This document shows, piece by piece, positions 10,086-20,490 of a DNA stretch of 46,975 bases. The stretch's first letter is position 1, and the number at the start of each line of letters is the position of its first letter. The DNA lies in assembly GCF_900155435.1 (NCBI RefSeq), contig NZ_LT700212.1, positions 2,028,202 to 2,075,176 of the forward strand, given 5' to 3'. Source of the DNA: Actinomyces provencensis. GTDB lineage: Bacteria; Actinomycetota; Actinomycetes; Actinomycetales; Actinomycetaceae. The notes beneath the pieces are model-generated. The model was not told the origin of the DNA. It saw nothing but the letters and a program-made list of their open reading frames with translations, and made no database searches. The position numbers and the translations under genes are program-made.

Positions 10086-10159
10086 GCATCGAAGTGCGGT
10101 CTCGATGCGATGAGGACCGCCGCAGACATGTTTCCTGCATCGAGACCACACGTCGATGC
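10086..10159. repeat. 74-bp palindromic repeat, copy A (downstream of the DUF559 nuclease gene)
   Basis: Two 23-base arms (10086-10108 and 10137-10159) are near-perfect inverted copies, sharing a GGTCTCGATGC / GCATCGAGACC core with two mismatches. They are separated by a 28-base spacer ending in TTTCCT. Copy B (11340-11413) has the same 23-28-23 layout and orientation. The repeat lies 32 bases beyond the stop codon of the DUF559 gene. Confidence 0.85.
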
Positions 10160-10191
10160 GTTCGACCGTGCGGGATGCATGCACGACACCC

Positions 10192-11220
10192 TCACCGGAG
10201 CAGGCGTCTGGGCCGGGGGCTCCTGTCCAGTCCCGCCCGCAGCACGACTTCCTCGACCACAATCCGTGGATCGTCCAACTCGCGGGCCTCGAACCTCACG
10301 ACCACGAGGCCGAGCGACTCCAACGCCTTCTGTCGTCGGTTCTGCCGGGAGAAGGCCCCCAGGACGTCCTCGGCCGCGTGGCCGTACTTGGCCCTCCCGT
10401 CGAACTCGATGACGACCCGCGTCCCTCCGATGTGGACGTCCACGAAGTAGCTCCGTCCACGGACCTCGTACCGCACCTGGGTGCGCACATCACGGAAGCC
10501 CGCCGCCTTGAGGATCCACACCAGGAGCGCCTCCTGCACCGACTCGCAGCCGGCATCGCAGGCACGTATGACCTCGCGCGCCCTGGCACGCCCTCGCATG
10601 TCGTCCTGCGAGGCGAGCAGCTCGAGGAGCGCTGTGCGTTGGACCTCTTCACGGTGACGACTGCCCTCCTGCTCGAAGCGGTCGAAGTTGGACAGCACGC
10701 GGAGGATTCCGGACAGGACCACCACCGCCTCCCGGGGGGCGAGCATGCGCGCACACTGCACACCGACGTCCTCCAGGTCGGCGATGAGGATGCCGTCCAT
10801 GACCCGCGGCCTGGCGGGCACATTCACTCCACCGTGGCGCACGAGCGTGACCTCAGGCGCGACCAGGGCGCCCCTGATCCGGATCTCCGGCATCCTCACA
10901 GGCGGGCGGCCCCACGGGCGCGACGTCCAGATGTGGACATCGACGAACTCCTCGACCGTCCGGATCCCGTGCAGGACCGCAGCCCCCAGATGCCCCACCA
11001 CCGCACCGCCACCGGTGACGATCGCTCCGGCCACCGCCCGGACCGCGTTCACACGGCGGGCGCGCTCCCACCGATCGCTGACGTCGAGGAAGTCCGTCCT
11101 GACCAAGACGTACCGGAAGACGCGGACCAGTTCGCCCGCCGCCTCGCGCCGGGAAGCCTCCCTGGAGGAGCGCGAGCTCGCGACAACCAAGTTCACGACG
11201 ACATGGACAGCAAGGATCAC
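10192..11220 (-). CDS. DUF559-domain (Vsr-like PD-(D/E)XK) nuclease-fold protein
   Basis: A 342-residue protein with two parts. The first 160 residues resemble the winged-helix and linker of AbiEi-like antitoxin-type proteins (EASRREAAGELVRVFRYVLV). The C-terminal 110 residues form a DUF559/very-short-patch-repair-like endonuclease fold: YFVDVHIGGTRVVIEFDGRAKYG supplies the Asp and the E-x-D, followed by RQNRRQKALESLGLVVVRF. Such proteins are common single genes in actinobacteria with unknown targets. The gene is flanked on both sides by 74-bp palindromic repeats in direct orientation. Start choice is uncertain: GTG 11220 gives the longest frame, with no clear ribosome site. An overlapping frame from 11233 is judged a shadow because it breaks before the nuclease domain. 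Confidence 0.8.
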   Translation of the reverse strand: MILAVHVVVNLVVASSRSSREASRREAAGELVRVFRYVLVRTDFLDVSDRWERARRVNAVRAVAGAIVTGGGAVVGHLGAAVLHGIRTVEEFVDVHIWTSRPWGRPPVRMPEIRIRGALVAPEVTLVRHGGVNVPARPRVMDGILIADLEDVGVQCARMLAPREAVVVLSGILRVLSNFDRFEQEGSRHREEVQRTALLELLASQDDMRGRARAREVIRACDAGCESVQEALLVWILKAAGFRDVRTQVRYEVRGRSYFVDVHIGGTRVVIEFDGRAKYGHAAEDVLGAFSRQNRRQKALESLGLVVVRFEARELDDPRIVVEEVVLRAGLDRSPRPRRLLR

Positions 11221-11523
11221 GCTGGTATTTCATCGCATGTGATGACAGTTCGGATCAGTCGACTGCGATCTGTGGACAACCTCGGACGGCCGCCAGCGCG
11301 TCAGAACGCGCGATGACTCACGATTTCAGGGGCACCCGTGTATCCACGTGTGGTCTCGATGCGTGCAATGCCCCTGGAGAGCCCATTCCTGCATCGAAAC
11401 CACACCTCGATGCAGGAAGGTCCCCGAGCCAGCACTGATGCGGTCCTCCGCACGCCCCCCGGGCCCTCGCCCGGGCCTCTCGGGCGCCCACGCACCAGCG
11501 CCCGCACCCGTCAGCCCACGGCG
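11221..11523. other. 303-base gap between the DUF559 gene and pyrE
   Basis: Contains the promoter side of the DUF559 gene (a locally AT-richer stretch near 11225-11280) and palindromic repeat copy B. No coding sequence is supported. Confidence 0.55.
11340..11413. repeat. 74-bp palindromic repeat, copy B (upstream of the DUF559 nuclease gene)
   Basis: Arms at 11340-11362 and 11391-11413 are inverted copies (core GTGTGGTCTCGATGC against GCATCGAAACCACAC), separated by a 28-base spacer ending in ATTCCT. It is followed by AGGAAGG, so the pairing may extend slightly through the TTCCT before the right arm. Confidence 0.85.
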
Positions 11524-12090
11524 TCACGCCAGGCCGATGTCCCCCAGGCCCAGGGCGTGCAGGTAGGGGTAGCCGGCGGCCTCGATGCGCTCCTTCGCGC
11601 CCGTGTCACGGTCGACCACCACCGCGACGGCGACGACGGTTGCTCCCGCCTCCTCCACCGCGGCAGCAGCCTCCAGGGGCGACCCGCCCGTGGTCGAGGT
11701 GTCCTCCAGGACCACCACCCGGCGGCCGGTGATGTCGGGGCCCTCGATGCGCCTGCGCATCCCGTGGTCCTTCGCGGCCTTGCGCACGACGAAGGCGTCG
11801 ACGTCCAGTCCACGCGAGGCGGCCGCGTGCAGGATCGCAGTGGCCACCGGATCGGCGCCCATGGTCAGACCGCCCACGGAGTCGTAGTCGCCGGGAGCGA
11901 ACCCGGACTCCTCCAGGAGGTCCAGCATGACGTGCCCGATGAGGGGTGCCGCCTCGTGGTGCAGGGTCGCTCGACGCATGTCGACGTAGAAGTCGGACTC
12001 GCGCCCGGACGCCAGGGTGACCTTCTCGTGGACCACGGCCAGGTCTCGTACGAGTTCGGCGAGGCGGGCCTTCTGGGAGTCGTTCGTCAT
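11524..12090 (-). CDS. pyrE: Orotate phosphoribosyltransferase
   Basis: Converts orotate and PRPP to orotidine 5'-phosphate in de novo pyrimidine synthesis; cytosolic dimer. The 188-residue protein has the PRPP-binding signature VVVLEDTSTTGGS, the catalytic flexible-loop region FVVRKAAKDHGMRRRIEG and an N-terminal substrate region with LASGRESDFYVDMR. It stands alone rather than in a pyr cluster. The start ATG is six bases downstream of TAGGCT, a leaderless arrangement, so no ribosome site is expected. The upstream gap to the SDR gene contains the motif GACGAGGGCG and its inverted copy back to back (12111-12134). Confidence 0.95.
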   Translation of the reverse strand: MTNDSQKARLAELVRDLAVVHEKVTLASGRESDFYVDMRRATLHHEAAPLIGHVMLDLLEESGFAPGDYDSVGGLTMGADPVATAILHAAASRGLDVDAFVVRKAAKDHGMRRRIEGPDITGRRVVVLEDTSTTGGSPLEAAAAVEEAGATVVAVAVVVDRDTGAKERIEAAGYPYLHALGLGDIGLA

Positions 12091-12096
12091 GGTGCC

Positions 12097-12102
12097 AGCC
12101 TA
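12097..12102 (-). promoter_or_regulatory. -10 hexamer of pyrE (leaderless)
   Basis: TAGGCT on the minus strand, six bases before the pyrE ATG. The adjacent inverted pair of GACGAGGGCG motifs (12111-12134) lies in the -20 to -45 region. Confidence 0.55.
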
Positions 12103-12294
12103 TCGGCATCGACGAGGGCGCCCCCGCCCTCGTCCGTGGCGGGGAGTACGGGCGGTGGGCGCCGGGTGCCCAGGAGGGAGGGGCGGCCGGGACCCGCAGA
12201 CAGCTGCCCGTGGAGGGAAGGATCGGAGCCGGGGGTGCGCGGGGCCCGCCCGCTGGTGTCGGCCGGCACCCGGACACGCGTGCCCGGCGGCGAC

Positions 12295-13089
12295 TCAGGT
12301 GTGGGGGAGGCGCCGGACCACGGCGCGGACCACGCAGCGGGGCGCCAGACGGGTCACCGCAGTGGTCACCTTGTACAGGGGCGTGGGCGTCACCAGTGTG
12401 CGACCGTGGCGCACCGCATCCAGGGCAGCGGAGACGACCTGCTCGGGCGTGGCCCAGGCCCACCCGGGCGTCGCGGAGACGTCCAGGCCCGCGGCCTCGT
12501 GGAAGTGCGTGTGCGTGAGTCCCGGGCTCACGACGGTGGCGGTGACCCCGCTCCCCCGCAGCTCCTCGCTCAGCCCCTCGGTGAAGGTCCGCACCCAGGC
12601 CTTGTGGGCGGAGTAGGTGCCCATCCCGGTGTCGGCGGCGACGGACCCGACGTTGAGCACGGCTCCCCGCCCGCGGGCGACCATGGAGCGTGCGGCCGCG
12701 TGGGAGAGCACCATGACTGCCCGGACCATGACGTCCAGGGCCTTCTGCTCGGAGGCGAGGTCATCGGCGAGGAAGGGACGCCCCAGGCCGAACCCGGCAT
12801 TGTTGACCAGGAGGCCGATGGGCGCGGGACCACCGGCTGGCGGGAGACCTCCGGGCGAGGCGGGGCCGGGCAGGCGCTGGGCGACCCGGGCGACATCGGT
12901 GGCGTCGGACAGGTCAGCGGGCAGGACCTCCACCGCCACTCCCGCAATCTGTCGCAGGCGGGTGGCGAGCTCCTCGAGACGGTCCTTCGTGCGGGCCACG
13001 ACCACCAGGTCATGACGGGCTGCGGCGAGCTGCCAGCAGAACTCCTCGCCGAGTCCGGATGTCGCGCCGGTGACCAGTGCTGTGCCCAT
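12295..13089 (-). CDS. Short-chain dehydrogenase/reductase (classical SDR)
   Basis: A 264-residue NAD(P)-dependent oxidoreductase of unknown substrate. Motifs are the cofactor-binding TGATSGLG (residues 7-14), LVNNAG, catalytic Ser in NVGSVAA and the YSAHK active-site Tyr/Lys, followed by VVSPGLTHT. The C-terminal part (LYKVTTAVTRLAPRCVVRAVVRRL) is moderately hydrophobic and basic, as in membrane-associated reductases such as YqjQ/DltE-like proteins. The open frame continues upstream to 13269 but the Rossmann fold begins at the ATG at 13089, which lies six bases after TACGAT. It is divergent from the exonuclease III gene. Confidence 0.9.
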   Translation of the reverse strand: MGTALVTGATSGLGEEFCWQLAAARHDLVVVARTKDRLEELATRLRQIAGVAVEVLPADLSDATDVARVAQRLPGPASPGGLPPAGGPAPIGLLVNNAGFGLGRPFLADDLASEQKALDVMVRAVMVLSHAAARSMVARGRGAVLNVGSVAADTGMGTYSAHKAWVRTFTEGLSEELRGSGVTATVVSPGLTHTHFHEAAGLDVSATPGWAWATPEQVVSAALDAVRHGRTLVTPTPLYKVTTAVTRLAPRCVVRAVVRRLPHT

Positions 13090-13095
13090 GAGGTC

Positions 13096-13101
13096 ATCGT
13101 A
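13096..13101 (-). promoter_or_regulatory. -10 hexamer of the SDR gene (leaderless)
   Basis: TACGAT on the minus strand, six bases before the ATG at 13089. Confidence 0.5.
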
Positions 13102-13316
13102 GTGAGTCCGCACGAGTGCAACCGCGACCGCAGCGGTGGGGTCCGGTCCTCGGTGCCCGCCGGGCGGGCGCCGTGCACTCGATCCCTCGGCAGGCTGCGG
13201 GAGCGCCCTCGTCAATGGTCGGGGGACGCCGGCGCACCCCGGGCGCCCACGACGGCCCCGCAATGCCACCCGAGCCGCGCGCCCATCCCCGGGCGGTGCC
13301 CCTGCGGCGCGCCCCC

Positions 13317-13322
13317 TAGGCT
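13317..13322 (+). promoter_or_regulatory. -10 hexamer of the exonuclease III gene (leaderless)
   Basis: TAGGCT, six bases before the ATG at 13329. Confidence 0.55.
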
Positions 13323-13328
13323 GGGCCC

Positions 13329-14141
13329 ATGAGGATCGCCACCTGGAACGTCAACTCCATCCGCACCCGCGTCGACCGGGTCGTCGCCTTCCTGGAACGT
13401 TCGGACACCGACGTCCTGGCCATGCAGGAGATCAAGTGCCGACCCGACCAGTTCCCCACTGCCCCCTTCGAGGCCGCCGGTTACCAGGTGGCGGTGCACG
13501 GGCTCAACCAGTGGAACGGGGTGGCCGTCGCGTCCCGGCTGCCCATCTCGGACGTCCATCGGGGCTTCCCCGACCAGCCGACCTGGGGGGATCCGGGTGT
13601 GGTGGAGGCGAGGGCGCTCGGCGTGACGGTCGCGCAGCCGCCCTCGTCGACGGGTGGGAGCCCGCGCGACCTGACGGTGTGGAGCCTCTACGTGCCCAAC
13701 GGGCGGGAGCTCGACAACCCCCACTACGGGTACAAGCTGGAGTGGCTGGCCACCCTGCGCCGCGACGCGAAGGGGTGGCTGGAGGAGAACCCGGCGGCCC
13801 GCATCGTCCTGGTGGGTGACTGGAATGTGGCCCCGACCGACGCCGACGTGTGGGACATGGGGTTCTTCGAGGGCAGGACGCATGTCTCCCCGCCCGAGCG
13901 CGCCGCCTTCGACGCCTTCGCCGAGGACGGCTGGGTGGAGGTCACACGCCCGCGCGTCACGAACTACACCTACTGGGACTACCAGCAGCTGCGCTTCCCC
14001 CGCAACGAGGGCATGCGCATCGACTACGTCTACGCCTCACCGGCGCTCGCGCCCGAGGTCACCGGCGCCTCCATCGACCGCAATGAGCGCAAGGGCAAGG
14101 GCGCGTCCGACCACGTGCCGGTGGTCATCGACGTCGACTGA
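13329..14141 (+). CDS. xthA: Exodeoxyribonuclease III (AP endonuclease)
   Basis: Base-excision-repair enzyme cutting at abasic sites and removing 3' blocking groups. The 270-residue protein carries the endonuclease/exonuclease/phosphatase-family signatures: MRIATWNVNSIR, metal-ligand Glu in MQEIKC, VVLVGDWNVAP with the Asp-x-Asn pair, RIDYVYAS and the terminal GASDHVPVVIDV with the catalytic Asp-His. An internal segment around residues 90-115 (TVAQPPSSTGGS) is a variable loop that carries an antisense GACGAGGGCGG motif (13638). The start is set by TAGGCT six bases upstream. No terminator hairpin is evident, but three 42-bp repeats begin 77 bases after the stop. Confidence 0.95.
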   Translation: MRIATWNVNSIRTRVDRVVAFLERSDTDVLAMQEIKCRPDQFPTAPFEAAGYQVAVHGLNQWNGVAVASRLPISDVHRGFPDQPTWGDPGVVEARALGVTVAQPPSSTGGSPRDLTVWSLYVPNGRELDNPHYGYKLEWLATLRRDAKGWLEENPAARIVLVGDWNVAPTDADVWDMGFFEGRTHVSPPERAAFDAFAEDGWVEVTRPRVTNYTYWDYQQLRFPRNEGMRIDYVYASPALAPEVTGASIDRNERKGKGASDHVPVVIDVD

Positions 14142-14218
14142 GCACAGGGGCGCGGCTCACCAGCGGTCGGGGCGCAGGGGTGCGGCCCGGGTCCGCGCCG
14201 GTGGGGTGCTCCCGCACT

Positions 14219-14313
14219 GACGAGGGCGGACCTGTGCTCCACGGAGCCGGATACCCGGAGGACGAGGGCGGACCGGCGCTCCACGGAGCCGGATGCCCGG
14301 GGGACGAGGGCGG
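14219..14313. repeat. 42-bp tandem repeat (about 2.3 copies)
   Basis: Units begin at 14219, 14261 and 14303. Each opens with GACGAGGGCGGACC; the first two continue through GCTCCACGGAGCCGGAT. The third runs directly into the 23-bp array. CTCCACGGAG is itself a small palindrome inside the unit. Confidence 0.85.
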
Positions 14314-14390
14314 ACCTCACGCCCCGAACTGAGCGGACTTCGACCCCAGAACAGAGCGGACTTCGAGGTCAGAACAGAGCGGACCTCGCC
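14311..14390. repeat. 23-bp tandem array, locus 1
   Basis: Units at 14311, 14334, 14357 and a partial at 14380, of the form CGGACTTCGACCC followed by CAGAACAGAG. The array overlaps the 3' end of the minus-strand hydrolase gene and encodes its last residues. A second array with the same unit, orientation and right flank is at 30985-31110. Confidence 0.9.
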
Positions 14391-15213
14391 GGGGAAAGGG
14401 GCAGGGGAGGAAGCGGTCGAGGACTGCCTGGTTCAGCTCGGCCCAGTGCTCCTGGTGCCACGGGCCGAAGGGCTCCGTGCCCAGGAAGACCGCTGCGGCG
14501 TCGCGCGTCCGGTCCACCCAGAGGAAGGAGCCCGACACGCCGAAGTGCCCGAAGGTCTCCGGTGAGGCTCCCGGCGCCGTCCAGTGGGGGTGCTTGTGTC
14601 CGCGGATCTCGACACCGAGCCCCCACGGGCACGGTGTCTGTCGGCCGTACCCGGGCACCACACCCACCAGGTCGGGGAACACCGGGGAGGTCGCCTCCGC
14701 GTCCAGTTCTTCCCCCACCAGGCGCGGGTGGAGCAGTTCACCCGCGAGCGCCAGCAGGTCCTGCGCGTTGGCGACGCCGGAGTGGGCGGGCGAGCCGGGC
14801 ACATCCGTGGCGTCCATGCCCAGGGGCTCCAGGAGCGTCTCCTCGATCCAGCGGGACAGGGGCGTGGCGGTGGCCGCCTCGACGCCGGTGCCCAGGACCT
14901 CGATCCCCCGGTTGGAGTAGATGCGGCGCGCGCCGGGGTGGGCGAGCACCGTGTCGGAGTCCATGGCCAGGCCCGAGGCATGGCACATGAGGTGGCGCAG
15001 CGTGGAGCCGGGGGGACCCAACGGATCCTCCAGGGAGAGCATCCCGCGCTCCACCGCCACCAGGGCCGCGCGCGTGGCCAACACCTTGGTGAGCGAGGCG
15101 AGGTCGAAACGCCGCTGCAGGTCACCCTCGTGGTGGACGACCTCCCCTCCCACCAGCACGGCGAGGGCGTGCTCGAAGGGGACGGGGTAGACGTCAGCGG
15201 CCGTCACGGGCAC
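14317..15213 (-). CDS. Serine hydrolase, beta-lactamase/PBP-like fold (class C family)
   Basis: A 298-residue hydrolase with the penicillin-binding-protein-like active site: SLTK (Ser40, Lys43), the second-motif Tyr in IYSNRG and the C-terminal HFGVSG replacing KTG. Likely an esterase or peptidase; no signal peptide is visible, so it is probably cytosolic. The last 24 or so residues (from PRRGPLCSDLEVR) are encoded by the 23-bp tandem array, meaning the original stop codon has been lost or displaced and the reading runs through the repeats to a TGA at 14317. The GTG start lies ten bases after the stop of the TetR gene, so the two are probably co-transcribed and coupled; another GTG two codons later is possible. 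Confidence 0.85.
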   Translation of the reverse strand: MPVTAADVYPVPFEHALAVLVGGEVVHHEGDLQRRFDLASLTKVLATRAALVAVERGMLSLEDPLGPPGSTLRHLMCHASGLAMDSDTVLAHPGARRIYSNRGIEVLGTGVEAATATPLSRWIEETLLEPLGMDATDVPGSPAHSGVANAQDLLALAGELLHPRLVGEELDAEATSPVFPDLVGVVPGYGRQTPCPWGLGVEIRGHKHPHWTAPGASPETFGHFGVSGSFLWVDRTRDAAAVFLGTEPFGPWHQEHWAELNQAVLDRFLPCPFPRRGPLCSDLEVRSVLGSKSAQFGA

Positions 15214-15223
15214 ACACCCGAGC

Positions 15224-15964
15224 TCATGCGTGCATGTCCCGGTAGATCTTGAGGGAGCGGGCGAAGACGTCGGCGAGGTCCTCGGGGATGGAGGCGGCCA
15301 GGCTGAGCACCACCTCCGGGCGCAGCTCGAGGGTGCGGCTGCAGGCGGCGAGGAACCCTGCGATCGTGTGTCGTTCCGCGTCCTCGCCGGTCAGGTACCG
15401 GGCGTGCACGGCCATTCCGTACCAGTCCCGGATCAGGGCGCAGGCCATCGAGGAGGAGACGAGGTCGAAGTTCACCGTACCGGCCGCCAGCAGCCGGTCC
15501 AGCTCGGTCGTGAGGAAGGCGTGGAGGGCCTCGAAGCGGTAGGAGAAGTGGTCGTGGGCCGGGTGGGAGGGGGAAGCGGCCTCCACACCGAGGACGCAGT
15601 CCAGGGCCATGATCGTCGACGAGTCGGGGAGCTTCGCCAGACGCATCATGGCCAGTCCGAGCTCCCCGATGCTCGCCGGCCGGACGCCCTTCTCGATGAT
15701 GGCGCCCGTGTCCTCGTCGATGTCGATGTTGAGCAGACCGAACTCCCGCTCGTAGCGCTGGACGACGGCCAGCAGCAGCGCCTCCTTGGAGGGGAAGTGG
15801 TAGATGACGGCCGGATGGGAGATGCCCACGCTCCGGCCGACGTCACGCAGGGAGAAACCGTGGTACCCGGAGTCCGCGATCAGCCTCATGGAGGTCTCGA
15901 GGATCGATTCGCGCGTCGCGAGGCCTGCGGAGTAGGAGCCTCGTGTCCTGCGTTCCGCGGGCAT
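15224..15964 (-). CDS. TetR/AcrR-family transcriptional regulator
   Basis: A 246-residue regulator with the N-terminal helix-turn-helix FSLRDVGRSVGISHPAVIYHFPSKEALL (about residues 36-63) and an all-helical ligand-binding C-terminal domain. The ATG at 15964 follows a strong AAGGAGG site, so the start is firm. The serine hydrolase begins ten bases downstream and is the most probable co-regulated gene; TetR proteins typically repress their own operon. The effector is unknown. No clear palindromic operator stands out in the 150 bases upstream. Confidence 0.92.
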   Translation of the reverse strand: MPAERRTRGSYSAGLATRESILETSMRLIADSGYHGFSLRDVGRSVGISHPAVIYHFPSKEALLLAVVQRYEREFGLLNIDIDEDTGAIIEKGVRPASIGELGLAMMRLAKLPDSSTIMALDCVLGVEAASPSHPAHDHFSYRFEALHAFLTTELDRLLAAGTVNFDLVSSSMACALIRDWYGMAVHARYLTGEDAERHTIAGFLAACSRTLELRPEVVLSLAASIPEDLADVFARSLKIYRDMHA

Positions 15965-16114
15965 CCTCGGCCTCCTTCGCTCACCTTCACCTCACGGGTG
16001 CCACCTGCGACCCGTGTCCACCATTCTTCCACGGCCCGGGGGGAGCAGATGACCTCCTGGACGAACAGCGGACGATCCCACTGTCCGCAGCCGGTGTCCC
16101 CTCCTGGGCGGGTG

Positions 16115-16654
16115 TCAGACCCGGGCGCCGAGCCCGGCCGCGAAGGCCGTGAACAGGGCCCATCCGCCCGACCACTCCCCCAGGTCGGAGTCGGAGTTGA
16201 TGTGTCCGAGGTTCCCGACCGAGACCCACCCCGCGCCCCAGGCCCGCGCGATGTCCGCGGAACGCCCTGTGGTGCAGAAACGGTCATCCCCACTGGCGAT
16301 GACGAGGGCGGGCACGCCCAGTGCCCCACCGAGCGGACGTGCGGCGAACGAGCGTGCCGCCTGGGGGAAGGCCGGGGCGCCCGGATCCGGCACCGCCACG
16401 AGGAACACCCCCCGGACGCGCGCGGGGTGGCGCCGGGCGAAGTCGGCCGCGGCCAGGCACCCGAGGCTGTGTGCGACGAGGACGGCCGGTCCGTCCGGCA
16501 CCGCCCGGTCGAGGGCTGCCGACCAGTCGGTGGGATCCGGCTCGTCCCAGGACGAGGGCGCGAAACGGACGAAGGAGGGATGTGCGTGCTCCCACGCGGT
16601 CTGCCAGTGCGCGGGTCCGGAACCTTCGTAGCCGGGAACGGTGACGACGTGCAT
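16115..16654 (-). CDS. Alpha/beta hydrolase of the RBBP9/YdeN type
   Basis: A small (179-residue) serine hydrolase. It begins VVTVPGYEGSGPAHWQ and has the nucleophile elbow VAHSLG, a candidate catalytic Asp in ASGDDRFC and the His in NLGHIN, all typical of the RBBP9/YdeN family. Substrate unknown; cytosolic. The start is ATG 16654 with GGAGG six bases upstream. The frame stays open to 16963, but that extension is low-complexity and crosses the clpB terminator. Confidence 0.9.
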   Translation of the reverse strand: MHVVTVPGYEGSGPAHWQTAWEHAHPSFVRFAPSSWDEPDPTDWSAALDRAVPDGPAVLVAHSLGCLAAADFARRHPARVRGVFLVAVPDPGAPAFPQAARSFAARPLGGALGVPALVIASGDDRFCTTGRSADIARAWGAGWVSVGNLGHINSDSDLGEWSGGWALFTAFAAGLGARV

Positions 16655-17008
16655 GCTGGCCTCCAGCCCGTGGTGCAGGTGTCGGTGTCGGGCGGGCACC
16701 GGTGCGGGTGGGCACCGGACCCGGGCGACAGTCTCACACCACTGCGGATGGAGGGGTCCGCCCGGTCCGGCCAGCGGAGCAGCGTGACACAGCGCCTCCA
16801 CGGAGTGACGCCTCCGGGAAGGGACGAAGCGGGTGGGTCCCTCCCGGGCACACGGCCGTGGACGGGCGGGTCGCCGGCCGAGGGGCCGGCAGGGATGAGG
16901 AGTGGGTTCCGACCCCGAGGACGGCAGTGGCCCCGCCCTCGTCAGTGACGAGGGCGGGGCCACAGGTGGTCCGGACGGATCCTCCGGACTGCCGCTCGGG
17001 CAGCCGGG
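16655..17008. other. 354-base gap between the hydrolase gene and clpB
   Basis: Holds the hydrolase promoter (somewhere in 16660-16760, no clear consensus) and, at its right end, the clpB terminator. The remainder is GC-rich and shows no gene I can support. Confidence 0.5.
16927..16963 (-). terminator. clpB terminator built from an inverted pair of the GACGAGGGCGG motif
   Basis: 18-base arms (16927-16944 and 16946-16963) form a perfect inverted repeat whose inner halves are CCCCGCCCTCGTC and GACGAGGGCGGGG; the realistic loop is CAGTG. It lies 46 bases downstream of the clpB stop codon. Confidence 0.8.
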
Positions 17009-19660
<2,652 letters not shown>

Positions 19661-19800
19661 GTCTACCTCCTGATGTGGCGCCGCGTCGCGCCGGTCCCCG
19701 GCAGGGACCTGTGTGCGGGCGCTGTGACATGTGCATTGACCGGGTGTGCAGGGGGTGTTCCCCACTCGTCCCGGTGTCTGCAGATCTCAACGTTCACAAC

Positions 19801-19821
19801 CTTGAGTGTATTCCACTCAAG
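19801..19821. promoter_or_regulatory. HAIR operator of clpB (HspR-binding site)
   Basis: A perfect match to the HAIR consensus, CTTGAGT-N7-ACTCAAG, 141 bases upstream of the clpB start codon. Known biology: HspR with DnaK as co-repressor binds HAIR. Confidence 0.93.
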
Positions 19822-19935
19822 TTTGCCTGTCTCCCCCGTGTGCCCCGGAACCCACACATCGGGTGCGACGACGGGAGGGGCGAGCACCCGCCACGAGGAC
19901 GCCCCGAACCCGGCCGTGACCGCACCCTCCGCCCG

Positions 19936-19941
19936 TAGCAT
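19936..19941 (+). promoter_or_regulatory. -10 hexamer of the TetR gene at 19948 (leaderless)
   Basis: TAGCAT, six bases before the ATG at 19948. Confidence 0.55.
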
Positions 19942-19947
19942 GTCGAC

Positions 19948-20490
19948 ATGACCCGCTCCGATGCCGCACGCAATCGGCAGACACTCCTCGATGCGGCCGA
20001 AGCCGTGTTCACCGAGCACGGACCCGACGCACCACTGGCGCTGGTCACTGCCCGTTCCGGCCTGGGGCGTGGCACGCTCTACCGGCACTTCCCCAGCAGG
20101 ATCTCCCTGATCTCGGCCATCTACGGTGCTCGGCTCGACCGGTACCTGGCCCACACACGCACCCACGCGGGGGACCCGGGAGTCCTCCTGGACGTCATCG
20201 AGATGATGGCCTGGGACCAGCACACCATCCCCGGGATGTTCCGCATCATCCACGCCAATGCCCAGGCCTCCGAGCAGGCTGCGCAGCTGTGGGAGCGCAC
20301 CGAGTCGGTCTTCGCCGAACCCCTCGAGATCTCCCGACGGGCCGGGGTGGTGCGCGCGGATCTCAGTGTCAACGACATCCTCCTGGTCCTGGCGATGCTC
20401 TACGGCGTCGCCCAGTCCCCCTCGGTGGAGAAGTTCGGGCGCCCCGCCATGGAGCGCACCCTCGCCCACGTCGGGCGCATGCTCACCTGA
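19948..20490 (+). CDS. TetR-family transcriptional regulator
   Basis: A 180-residue regulator. The helix-turn-helix is APLALVTARSGLGRGTLYRHFPSRISL (about residues 30-56), followed by a short helical effector domain (MFRIIHANAQASEQAAQLWERTE). It is divergent from clpB, with the HAIR box lying between them, so HspR binding might also touch this promoter; that is inference. It starts at the ATG six bases after TAGCAT. The prolyl oligopeptidase gene follows after 139 bases with its own likely promoter. Ligand and target genes are unknown. Confidence 0.9.
   Translation: MTRSDAARNRQTLLDAAEAVFTEHGPDAPLALVTARSGLGRGTLYRHFPSRISLISAIYGARLDRYLAHTRTHAGDPGVLLDVIEMMAWDQHTIPGMFRIIHANAQASEQAAQLWERTESVFAEPLEISRRAGVVRADLSVNDILLVLAMLYGVAQSPSVEKFGRPAMERTLAHVGRMLT

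Noticed and set aside
10853-11233. Alternative gene start for the DUF559 protein (MKYQRDPCC frame)
   Set aside because: That frame differs from the nuclease-domain frame and ends in low-complexity Gly/Arg sequence; a frameshift is possible but the frame from 11220 is continuous and family-like.
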